Part shown: piece after piece, positions 8,199 through 15,617 of the stretch
Layout: every line of letters begins with the position of its first letter
How positions within the stretch are numbered: the first letter of the stretch is position 1
NCBI GenBank assembly: GCA_038851035.1
Contig: JAWCLH010000012.1
Span: 1 to 64,000 of the forward strand
DNA: 64,000 nt
Direction: 5' to 3'
From: Thermoplasmata archaeon
Lineage (GTDB): Archaea > Thermoplasmatota > DTKX01 > VGTL01
Position numbers and translations under genes: made by a program
Notes under the pieces: model-generated
Seen by the model: the letters and a program-made list of their open reading frames with translations, nothing else
Database searches by the model: none
Told to the model about the DNA's origin: nothing

Positions 8199-9281
8199 TT
8201 AGACCCCCCATCTTACAATATCGAATCGCTTTGCGAGCAGAGCCGCCTCCTTTTTCTCAAAAGCTGAGGGGTTGAAAGCCGCTATAACGCTTGCGCTGTG
8301 CTCGATACAAGCGTCACAGACGCATTTCACAAACCTTAGCGATTCCTGGAATGGGACGAATGGCCTGATAAGCTCCAGCGCATCGAGGAAAATTAGGGGC
8401 CGTTCGGCCGAGCGGATATGCGCCAGCGCCTCTCTCTGGACCTCGTAACCGAGCTTGGTAGGGGGGATGGCCTCCTTGCTTGTTGAGGTCTCCGTCAGCC
8501 AGATGAAATCCACCTTCGCCAGTCCGTATCTCTCCCTGAGCTTCGCTGGTGAAATGGGTGTGAGGCAGATAGCCTTTCTAGATAACGAAAGAAGGCCAAG
8601 GAGTCTATAGGCTTCGGGGCCTGAGGCCATCAAGAGTGATGAGGTTGCGGGCAGCGGGAGGGGCCGGGAGTAGGACCGCACGAGTCTTGAGGACTCGCCG
8701 AGCGGCCTGGCTGTGTCGAAGCATTTAGAAATTGATAAGAGTTCACGGTCAGACAGGCAGAGTGGGTCTAGAGTGGCCAGAAAGGTGGCTCCGTGCTCAG
8801 AAGCGCCATCAGAGGTGCCTTTCACGAACCGGAGTACGGTCTCCAGGCCGAGCTGTGCCATCAGATATTCGATGTCGTCGAGGAAAAGAACCCCGCCCCT
8901 TTTCCTTTTCATATAGGATATCACTCTTCCCAAGACTTCGTACTCGAGGTCCTGGGGACGGGCGTGGGGCTGGCTGGCTCCGGTGTACTCAGTAATCCAA
9001 AGAAAGTCCGTACCCTCAATTCCGTATTTTTCCTTCAATCGATTTGGGTGTACACCGCTGACCACCATTCCATTCCTATTTTTCAGTAGCGCGTGAAAGA
9101 TGCGGTAGGGGGGTGAGGGGGACGGCGAGAGGAGGAGGGAAGAGCGCCCTGGCAGACCGAGCTCTTTGATAGAACGAGCGCTCCTCACCATCTCTGCAGG
9201 AATTGTCTCAGGAGTGGAGGTGTCTCCCGCTAAAACCATGGGCTTGCGCTCCCTCTGGGGGGGGCCGCCAGGGGGGCCCAT
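8199..9281 (-). CDS. tandem DUF835-domain protein
   Basis: A 360-residue cytosolic protein with no signal peptide or membrane helix. It contains two copies of the DUF835 domain, at roughly residues 45-200 and 215-360. Each copy shows the family pattern: a strand with a sensed-loop region, LKEKYG/LRERYG, a D-F-WITE/WLTE strand, a LEYEV/LGYEV helix, a hydrophobic GVLFLDDIEYL/PLIFLDALELI strand and an ETVLRFVK/ESLRFVK helix. DUF835 is typical of Thermococci and Thermoplasmatota and has no established function; its strand-helix layout recalls degenerate RecA/KaiC-like folds. The ATG at 9281 has a strong GGAGAGG; an in-frame TTG at 9320 lies 26 bases from a TATA box and is the alternative. Confidence 0.8.
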   Translation of the reverse strand: MGPPGGPPQRERKPMVLAGDTSTPETIPAEMVRSARSIKELGLPGRSSLLLSPSPSPPYRIFHALLKNRNGMVVSGVHPNRLKEKYGIEGTDFLWITEYTGASQPHARPQDLEYEVLGRVISYMKRKRGGVLFLDDIEYLMAQLGLETVLRFVKGTSDGASEHGATFLATLDPLCLSDRELLSISKCFDTARPLGESSRLVRSYSRPLPLPATSSLLMASGPEAYRLLGLLSLSRKAICLTPISPAKLRERYGLAKVDFIWLTETSTSKEAIPPTKLGYEVQREALAHIRSAERPLIFLDALELIRPFVPFQESLRFVKCVCDACIEHSASVIAAFNPSAFEKKEAALLAKRFDIVRWGV

Positions 9282-9442
9282 GCTCGGAAACCTCTCCTTG
9301 CTCAGATCCCTTTCTGTCAAGCGCCTTGGATTTGGTTTACGGGTATATCATTTCTTGCATCAACGCCCTCTCGGGCAGTTCTTTCTACCACTGAGACAGA
9401 TGGGAGTGGTCGACACCACCTCTTTCACTTACCCCCAGGCTC

Positions 9443-9452
9443 TTTTTAAATA
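9443..9452 (+). promoter_or_regulatory. TATA box of the RNase H-like gene
   Basis: TTTTTAAATA is centred 29 bases ahead of the ATG at 9477, which predicts an almost leaderless transcript and supports that start. Confidence 0.55.
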
Positions 9453-9476
9453 CCACCTTCTTGATGGCATTCCTGA

Positions 9477-10313
9477 ATGCTGCGTCACACCTTCGTTTTT
9501 CTAAGGGGTGTGGGCAGGGCGATGGAGCGGAGGCTATGGAGCGTTGGGGTGCGGGATTGGAGGGATTTTCTCGAGACGCCGAAGATTCCGGGCATTGGAA
9601 GGGAGAGAAAGGCCGCGTTTGATGCCCATCTGCTCGCCTTAGATAGGTGCCTTATCAGGGGTAATGCAAGCGTTCTTTTCGAATCCCTTCCGGTGCGGGA
9701 ACGCTGGAGAATTTATCCCGACTTTAGGCACCGCGCCGCTTTTCTAGACATCGAGACCACCGGCCTAGATATCAGGGCTGACATCACGGTTGTGGGAGTT
9801 TTCCTAGCCGACCGCTACACGCCACTCATCCGTGGCATCAATCTGTGCGAGGCTAACCTCCGGAGGGTCCTGAGCAACACCGATATTCTTGTCACCTTCA
9901 ATGGCTCGTCCTTCGACCTTCCAATGCTCAGGGCATCTTTCCCATCACTACCCCTGAACTTCCCCCACCTCGACCTCCGTCACATTGCGCCCCGGGCCGG
10001 TCTACATGGTGGGCTGAAGAGGGTCGAGAGGGCGCTGGGCATCTCCCGCCCCCGCGAGATTCGCCTCCTGGTCTCTCACGATGCGGCCTATCTGTGGAGA
10101 ATTTGGGAAAGGAAAGGCAGTCGAAACGCCCTACGGCTGCTCATCGATTACAACCGCGCCGATTGCCAGAATCTGAGAGCCGTGGCAGACGAGGTGGTCA
10201 GGAGATTGGCGGAAAGGGTGGGACTGCGGGCCGGCGCGGTCAGCGCATCGGGGCCGAGGTCCTGGCCACAACTCTGCGGAGCGATTTCGGTGAGCTCTTC
10301 CACCTATATTTAA
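9477..10313 (+). CDS. RNase H-fold 3'-5' exonuclease-like protein (YprB type)
   Basis: A 278-residue protein with a helix-hairpin-helix-like N-terminus (WSVGVRDWRDFL then IPGIGRERK) and a DEDD-type exonuclease core. Core motifs: FLDIETTGLD (Exo I, near residue 85), VTFNGSSFDLPML (Exo II, near 140) and YNRADCQNL (Exo III, near 225). This is the layout of YprB-type RNase H-like proteins, presumed to process nucleic acid 3' ends; the substrate is unknown. The ATG at 9477 fits a TATA box 29 bases upstream. The last bases of the gene contain the promoter of the next one. Confidence 0.82.
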   Translation: MLRHTFVFLRGVGRAMERRLWSVGVRDWRDFLETPKIPGIGRERKAAFDAHLLALDRCLIRGNASVLFESLPVRERWRIYPDFRHRAAFLDIETTGLDIRADITVVGVFLADRYTPLIRGINLCEANLRRVLSNTDILVTFNGSSFDLPMLRASFPSLPLNFPHLDLRHIAPRAGLHGGLKRVERALGISRPREIRLLVSHDAAYLWRIWERKGSRNALRLLIDYNRADCQNLRAVADEVVRRLAERVGLRAGAVSASGPRSWPQLCGAISVSSSTYI

Positions 10314-10316
10314 ATA
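10305..10316 (+). promoter_or_regulatory. TATA box of the secreted protein gene
   Basis: TATATTTAAATA overlaps the stop codon of the upstream nuclease gene. A second weaker candidate, CCATTTAAAA, lies at 10326-10335. Either gives a leader long enough to hold the GAGGTG ribosome-binding site at 10365-10370. Confidence 0.45.
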
Positions 10317-10376
10317 GCAGCTTGTCCATTTAAAACGACCGAAGGCCCTCCGTCGGGGGCCTGTGAGGTGCTAAAA

Positions 10377-11738
10377 ATGTACAGACCCTTTGTCGCAGCC
10401 CTCGTGCTTTTCGTGACTGCCCTTCTGGCCGTCCCGACCGGCTCCGCCCTTCCCCCTTCTGCCTGGGAGGAGGGGAGGGAGAAGGAGATAACTGGCCACT
10501 CCTTCGACGAGGAGTATTGGACCAAGGACGCCATTACCAACACGACCGAGGATGGCGTGGAGGCGAGCTTCAGCATCTCCTACTGCAACTACAAGGATGT
10601 GCAGGCCTTCCTCATTGCCCTGAACACAATCAAGAAGAACGGCACCCTCGGAACACTCCCCTGGCAGCTCTTCGGAATGCACTACTACACAAAGAAGGGC
10701 ACGGAGAATTTCCTGGCGGCCGTTCTTGCGTTTCTGCTCGCCTACAACGACACGAACGGAAACGGGATGCCAGACCACGGGAACGAGCCGACCTACTATG
10801 TGATTCCGTTCGGCGTCTCCGACTCTCTCAAGAACGTCTCGGAGAACTTCGTTCCCGATGTGTCGGTCATTCCCGCCGAGAAGCTCGGCGACGGGCACTA
10901 CAGGTTCGGCATGCGCTACCAGAATATGTATGCCAAGATAATAGACGCAAACAACATCGTCTCGTTCTGGCTCTCCGCAGCCCTGCCCATCTACATCGCG
11001 CGATTCAGCGAGCTGAGCATAATATACGATATCAAAATAAACCCGGAGTCGGGGAACGCGACGGCAGAGACCTTCTACACCCTCGGTCAGGTGGATAGGC
11101 TCTGGCTGTGGGGCGTGAACGTCGGCAGGGAGGCCCTGCCGGAGAGTTTGGGAATCGCCGCGGTGCACTATGTCGCCATTTTCGCCGCACGGTACGAGTT
11201 CACGGGGAGCTCAACCGGGACGAGGGTCTCAGCCGGCGTGAACAAGCCCATTGACGAGAACCTGACCCTTAGAATCGGGAGGGGCGAGAGGGCGATGGAG
11301 ATAGGGTACAGGGGGACCTTCGACCTGAAGGACGAGGTTACCGGTAATTATATCGAGAAGGATAAGCGGGCCTATAATTCACTAGTGGCCGCGAGGCCGG
11401 GCGACACCTGGCTGATTCGCTGGCAGGCGGGCTTCTCCCTCGATGTCCTCTGCACCATGGCCTACGGCCTTAGCAAGCAGATGCGGGAGAAGTACTCCTC
11501 CCCCCTCGACCTATATCTGAAGGGAAGGGAGGGGTTCTGGGCCGCGGCCCTGTGGTACGGCGTCGCCTTCCCGTCCTGGAGGGGCTACAGGGTCGAGCAC
11601 GACCCGACGTATACAGTCTTCTTTGGTCCTGAGCCCGCCGAGAGACTCAGGGACTTTTGCAGGAGCGCGATAGTGATTGGCGGGCTCCTACTGGTCGCCG
11701 CTCCAGCACTGGTGGTCACTCGATGGAGGAAGGATTGA
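10377..11738 (+). CDS. secreted membrane-anchored protein of unknown function
   Basis: A 453-residue protein with a signal peptide (residues 1-24, ending GSALP) and one C-terminal helix (about residues 429-448) followed by RWRKD, so the bulk lies outside the cell. The ectodomain has no recognisable catalytic motif; it contains a DTNGNGMPD segment resembling a calcium-binding loop and a tryptophan-rich distal part. I do not recognise the family. GAGGTG six bases ahead of ATG 10377 decides that start; an in-frame GTG at 10368 would lie inside the binding site. A downstream SHMT-like gene converges on it. Confidence 0.8.
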   Translation: MYRPFVAALVLFVTALLAVPTGSALPPSAWEEGREKEITGHSFDEEYWTKDAITNTTEDGVEASFSISYCNYKDVQAFLIALNTIKKNGTLGTLPWQLFGMHYYTKKGTENFLAAVLAFLLAYNDTNGNGMPDHGNEPTYYVIPFGVSDSLKNVSENFVPDVSVIPAEKLGDGHYRFGMRYQNMYAKIIDANNIVSFWLSAALPIYIARFSELSIIYDIKINPESGNATAETFYTLGQVDRLWLWGVNVGREALPESLGIAAVHYVAIFAARYEFTGSSTGTRVSAGVNKPIDENLTLRIGRGERAMEIGYRGTFDLKDEVTGNYIEKDKRAYNSLVAARPGDTWLIRWQAGFSLDVLCTMAYGLSKQMREKYSSPLDLYLKGREGFWAAALWYGVAFPSWRGYRVEHDPTYTVFFGPEPAERLRDFCRSAIVIGGLLLVAAPALVVTRWRKD

Positions 11739-11846
11739 AGTCCGGAGGGACGGGAGTCACCGGGACATGGTATAGAACCTGCAGCCGCCGACCGCTGAGG
11801 TCGCCTTCGATGAGCTGAGCGGCAGCCCGTCAGGGGAGGGGTCCGC

Positions 11847-13016
11847 TCACCAGCGTGAACTTACGAAGCCTTTCACGTCTCTGGCAAGGGTCCTGCTGGG
11901 GCCTGATTTATATAGCCGCGCTATGAATCCCGCCACATTCTCCATATCTCCTTCCCTCATACCCCTGTGGGTCAGCTCTGCGGTCCCGAGCCTCCCGCCC
12001 TCGTCAATGAAAATACCCACCCTCTCTCCCTGATGGCAGAGCTCCGCCGCTCTGTCCGGCCTGAGGTCCATAAGGAGCTGATGCGTCTTGGTGTAGCCCC
12101 GCCCGGAGAACTTCATCGGGACGCCGCGCTCCTCCAGCGCCTTTCCAAGGGCTTTCGCGTTTCTCACCACCCTCCTGCCGTAGCTTTTGTCCCTTAGAAT
12201 TTCTTCGAGTGCTACGCCCAGAGCAGCGATTCTGTTCGGGTGTGGATTGTCCACCAGCCCTATCCCCCTCTCGATGTCGACATCGAGGAATGACCTCATT
12301 GCCGCGTCCAGCTCTTCCGAGTTTGTGAGAATCACGCCCCCCTGCGGACCGTACAAGGACTTGTGGGTGCTTCCAAAGAGCACATCCGCGCCCTCTTTCA
12401 AGGGGTCCTGGAACGCACCGGTTGCGATGAGGCCCAGGACGTGGGCACCGTCGTATGTAACACGCGTGGGAAGTCCCGCCCGGCGCACAGCCTTTCGCAC
12501 CTCCTCCACAGGGTGGGGGAAGAAGATGAACGAGGAGCCGAGGAAGGCGAGCGCCGGCCTCTCCCTCTCAAGCAGGGCCGCGGCTCCCGCCGCATCCACC
12601 GCATAAGTACTTTCGTCCACAGGCAGAAACACTCTTTTCCTGTGGAACTTGTCGATGCCCAAAGGAAAACCCCCGTGGCTGAACGGGGGAATAGCCACCT
12701 TGTCGGCGGGGGCAGTGAATGTGTGGAGGACGGTCAGGTCGCATATCAGCCCGGATAAGGGAGTCACGAGTGCATGTCTTGCCCTGAATGCTCTGCATGC
12801 GAGCCTTTCAGTCTCCTCGATTATTTTCCTTATGTACTGAGTCCCCCCATACCAGCTCGAGTGGTACCTTCCACCCATGTCGCTGGTCATCACCGTCCTG
12901 ACTAGGGGCGAGAGCCAGTTCTCGGACGGGATGAGGTTGAGGCCCTGATTGCGCATCTGCTCATGCTTTTTGACCAGCTTGAGAATTCTCGAATGGGGCA
13001 TGGTGGTCACCTTCAT
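11847..13016 (-). CDS. serine hydroxymethyltransferase-like PLP enzyme
   Basis: A 389-residue fold-type I PLP enzyme with SHMT features: N-terminal LIPSENWLSPLVR, GGRYHSSWYGGTQYI, and the PLP-lysine motif FGSTHKSLYGPQGG near residue 225, followed by the NPHPNRIAALGVALEE and YTKTHQLLMD segments typical of SHMT. True SHMT interconverts serine and glycine with tetrahydrofolate. This protein is shorter than usual GlyA (about 430 residues), and parts of the pterin-binding region look diverged, so another amino-acid substrate is possible. The frame is open far upstream, but the start ATG overlaps the stop of the DUF2284 gene (ATGA), which decides it. Confidence 0.75.
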   Translation of the reverse strand: MKVTTMPHSRILKLVKKHEQMRNQGLNLIPSENWLSPLVRTVMTSDMGGRYHSSWYGGTQYIRKIIEETERLACRAFRARHALVTPLSGLICDLTVLHTFTAPADKVAIPPFSHGGFPLGIDKFHRKRVFLPVDESTYAVDAAGAAALLERERPALAFLGSSFIFFPHPVEEVRKAVRRAGLPTRVTYDGAHVLGLIATGAFQDPLKEGADVLFGSTHKSLYGPQGGVILTNSEELDAAMRSFLDVDIERGIGLVDNPHPNRIAALGVALEEILRDKSYGRRVVRNAKALGKALEERGVPMKFSGRGYTKTHQLLMDLRPDRAAELCHQGERVGIFIDEGGRLGTAELTHRGMREGDMENVAGFIARLYKSGPSRTLARDVKGFVSSRW

Positions 13017-13612
13017 TCTATCAAAACCAGACTGTACCAGTTCTGCGGCTCTCTCTCCTCCCTTAGGGTCTCTATAGGCAGTCCCTGTTTCCGAGCGGTC
13101 GCATAGACGTCGATTCCGAGCGCTTGCATCGCCGGTCGGGCCTTCCTCGGGTTCCTGCACGACTCCGGTAGGGCGCAGCCCTCGCAAAGCGCGCAGTCGC
13201 TCATTGAAAAAGCGAAGTAGTGGCCGTCCAAGAATGCCCGGCGCTCTATCTCGAAGGATATCTCCTGCGAAGTCTTCTTGTCCCGACAGTGAATCAGAAG
13301 AGCCCTCCTGTACCTCTTCATTATCATCGGGAATTCCCAGGGCTTTACCGCTCCCGGCGCGGAGGGGCAGGTCCAGTTCTTTCCCCAGTCCTTGCAGCCG
13401 AACATGCATTTGAGGTATGTCCTGGGGTCGAGGACGACCTCGGATGCGCGGATGGGGACGGCGTGGAGGGCGCCCATTTTCAGCGCGATGCTAACGTATT
13501 CACCTGCCCAGTGGCGACATCCGGCTTTAACCTCCGCTGTCGCCCTCTGCCTCATGGCCCACGACTCGGCTCCACTCGCGCCTCCCTTCCCCTTTCTTTT
13601 TACGCGCACCAT
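13013..13612 (-). CDS. DUF2284 cysteine-rich metal-binding protein
   Basis: A 199-residue protein with two cysteine clusters. The first is CMFGCKDWGKNWTCPSAPG (near residues 69-87); the second is CALCEGCALPESCRNP (near 141-156), followed by ARPAMQALGIDVYATA. That arrangement is the DUF2284 signature, a presumed metal- or Fe-S-binding family of unknown role. It is translationally coupled to the SHMT-like gene by an ATGA overlap, which suggests a functional link. The first 20 or so residues are basic and low in complexity; an internal ATG at 13558 is an alternative start. Confidence 0.8.
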   Translation of the reverse strand: MVRVKRKGKGGASGAESWAMRQRATAEVKAGCRHWAGEYVSIALKMGALHAVPIRASEVVLDPRTYLKCMFGCKDWGKNWTCPSAPGAVKPWEFPMIMKRYRRALLIHCRDKKTSQEISFEIERRAFLDGHYFAFSMSDCALCEGCALPESCRNPRKARPAMQALGIDVYATARKQGLPIETLREEREPQNWYSLVLIE

Positions 13613-13762
13613 CTATCTTCCCTCCTCCCTTTTTTCCCAGCCCGGGTGCCGCGTCCCTCCTGAATTTCATGACGGCGTAACTTTTCCTCGGATGGGGCTC
13701 CACGATAAAAAGCCTTCACTTCCAAAAGAATATTAAATTGGGAGGATGTGTGGGGGTCTCAG

Positions 13763-14404
13763 ATGGACACTATCGAGCGTCTGAGGCGCTCACTCGAGGC
13801 CTCACCGGTGGTGAGAATGGGGGGGTATGAGTACTTCGTCCACCCCCTCGCGGATGGCGTTCCGGCCCTGGACCCCTCAGAGCTGGAGGCGGTGGCGATT
13901 CTAATGGCCGACATGATGGACCTGAGCTTCGACCGCCTCCTGACAGTCGAGGCCCTCGGAATACCTGTGGCCACCGCCATCTCCCTCATTCTAAAGGTCC
14001 CATTGACGGTGGTCCGGAAAAAGAAGTACGGCCTGCCCGGCGAGGTCTCGGTGCGCGCCAGCACAGGCTATGCGAGCCACGAGCTATACCTTAACGGCCT
14101 GAGGCGCGGGGAGAGGGTGGTCTTCGTGGACGATGTGCTCAGTACTGGCGGAACTCTCAGGGCCGTTGCCTCCGCCCTTCATCAGGTGGGCGCGGTGCTC
14201 TGCGGAGCATTTGTGGTGATTGATAAATCGTCGGACAAGAGCTCGCTCGAGAGGGAGCTTGGCGTCCGGATCGGGGCGTTGGTGAGGGTCCGGCTCGAGG
14301 GAGGGAGGGTGAGGACCGAGCGCCTACTCGATGCCCAGCAGGCCGGGAACGGGGTGAGGGGGGAAAGGGCGGTTAATCCAGATGTGGGTCGAAAAATGGG
14401 ATAG
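13763..14404 (+). CDS. hpt: hypoxanthine/guanine phosphoribosyltransferase, archaeal type
   Basis: A 213-residue purine salvage enzyme that would attach hypoxanthine or guanine to PRPP. The PRPP-binding loop is VVFVDDVLSTGGTL near residues 115-128. The surrounding pattern (SPVVRMGGYEYFVHPLADG at the N-terminus, VEALGIPVATAISL, VVRKKKYGLPGEV and TGY..ELY) follows methanogen Hpt closely. ATG 13763 aligns with family N-termini; a GTG at 13748 would add five residues. The C-terminal 30 residues beyond RTERL are glycine-rich and look like a non-conserved tail. dph2 follows after 84 bases. A different PRTase lies at 55.6-56.3 kb. Confidence 0.85.
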   Translation: MDTIERLRRSLEASPVVRMGGYEYFVHPLADGVPALDPSELEAVAILMADMMDLSFDRLLTVEALGIPVATAISLILKVPLTVVRKKKYGLPGEVSVRASTGYASHELYLNGLRRGERVVFVDDVLSTGGTLRAVASALHQVGAVLCGAFVVIDKSSDKSSLERELGVRIGALVRVRLEGGRVRTERLLDAQQAGNGVRGERAVNPDVGRKMG

Positions 14405-14488
14405 TCAATTGTGGAAAAATACGAAGGGAAAAGAGGGTAAGGTGGGGTGGGAGATGATGGAGCCACAGAGGGGCACTGGAGGCGCTTG

Positions 14489-15541
14489 ATGGCGGCCAGA
14501 AATGGAGGTCCGGGAGGAGAGGAGCAATTTATAGAGGCGCTGCAGCCGGGGCTGGAACGCGCTTGTGCCTTAATAAGAAAGAAGAAGGCACGGCTCATTG
14601 GAGTTCAGCTTCCAGACGGTCTCCGGGGGTATTTCAGGGAGCTCGCCGCGTTCATAGAGGCGAGGGCAGGGGCTGCGAGCGCCTTCTTGACAGAGCCCTG
14701 CTACGGGGCATGCATGGCTTACCTACCTACCTCCCTCGACTTCGTTCTACATATAGCGCACGACAGAATTTTAAGCCATCAACCCAGGATAATCTACATT
14801 CCGTACTGCCCGCGCCTTGATGTTAAAAAGTCTGTCATGGAGGCCTTACCAATGCTCAAGCGCCCCGTGGGCGTGGTTACAACAGCCACACACGCCCATC
14901 AGCTTGAGGAGGTCATGGGAGTGCTGCGGGGCGCAAGCCTTGACCCCCTCACGGCCAGAGGGAGAAGAACCCAGAGAAAGGGAGTGCTGTTGGGCTGCGA
15001 CCTGAGCGCTGCCCGCGCAATAGCATCGCGGGTGGGCTCGTTCCTCTTTGTTGGCAGCGGCAGCTTTCATCCTGTCGGAGTGGAGCTGGCCACTGGAAAA
15101 CGCGTGGTCTGCGCAGACCCGTACGAGGGAGTAGCGCGTACCTGTGAAGATGTCCGGGACAGAATTCTCCGTATCAGGCATGCAGCTGTCGAGGTAGCAA
15201 GAGACGCAAAGGTGTTCGGCGTCTTCCTCGGTCTTTTCCCAGGACAGGCGAGAAGAACGAGGGCGCTGGCATTGAAACGGCTTCTGGAGGGGAGCGGAAG
15301 GGAGGCCCTTATATTGGCGGCAGGACGTTTCGACCCTGAGAGCCTCTCCCACCTAGGAATAGACGCAGCTGTCAGCACTGCGTGCCCCAGAATCGCTATA
15401 GAGGATTCGGCTCGCTACCCATTCCCTGTACTGACCCCACCAGAGCTTGAGATCGCGCTCGGTAGGAGGAAATGGGAGGATTATGCGTTGGACGAGACGG
15501 GTCCGGCAGATCGCGAGCGGAGTCGCCGGGGGACCCGCTGA
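14489..15541 (+). CDS. dph2: diphthamide synthase Dph2 (3-amino-3-carboxypropyl transferase)
   Basis: A 350-residue radical enzyme that performs the first step of diphthamide formation on elongation factor 2, transferring the aminocarboxypropyl group of S-adenosylmethionine to a histidine. The three cysteines that hold the unusual [4Fe-4S] cluster are visible: PCYGACMAY near residue 67, VLLGCDLSAA near 172, and STACPRIAIED near 295. The N-terminal VQLPDGLRGY is also typical. ATG 14489 with GGAGG six bases upstream is preferred; an in-frame GTG at 14447 would add 14 atypical residues. Probably expressed near hpt on the same strand. Confidence 0.9.
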   Translation: MAARNGGPGGEEQFIEALQPGLERACALIRKKKARLIGVQLPDGLRGYFRELAAFIEARAGAASAFLTEPCYGACMAYLPTSLDFVLHIAHDRILSHQPRIIYIPYCPRLDVKKSVMEALPMLKRPVGVVTTATHAHQLEEVMGVLRGASLDPLTARGRRTQRKGVLLGCDLSAARAIASRVGSFLFVGSGSFHPVGVELATGKRVVCADPYEGVARTCEDVRDRILRIRHAAVEVARDAKVFGVFLGLFPGQARRTRALALKRLLEGSGREALILAAGRFDPESLSHLGIDAAVSTACPRIAIEDSARYPFPVLTPPELEIALGRRKWEDYALDETGPADRERSRRGTR

Positions 15542-15617
15542 ACGACCGATACTATGGGCTCTGGGATCAGCCCCGCCCGCCCCAGCCCTCAGGCCTCCAT
15601 CGACCGGCGCACTAGTG

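Noticed and set aside
12363-12758. Plus-strand frames opposite the SHMT-like gene
   Set aside because: The minus-strand frame has unmistakable PLP-enzyme motifs; these are antisense shadows.
13016-13409. N-terminal extension of the SHMT-like frame
   Set aside because: It lies inside the DUF2284 gene in another frame, is arginine-rich and does not match the family; the ATGA start is preferred.
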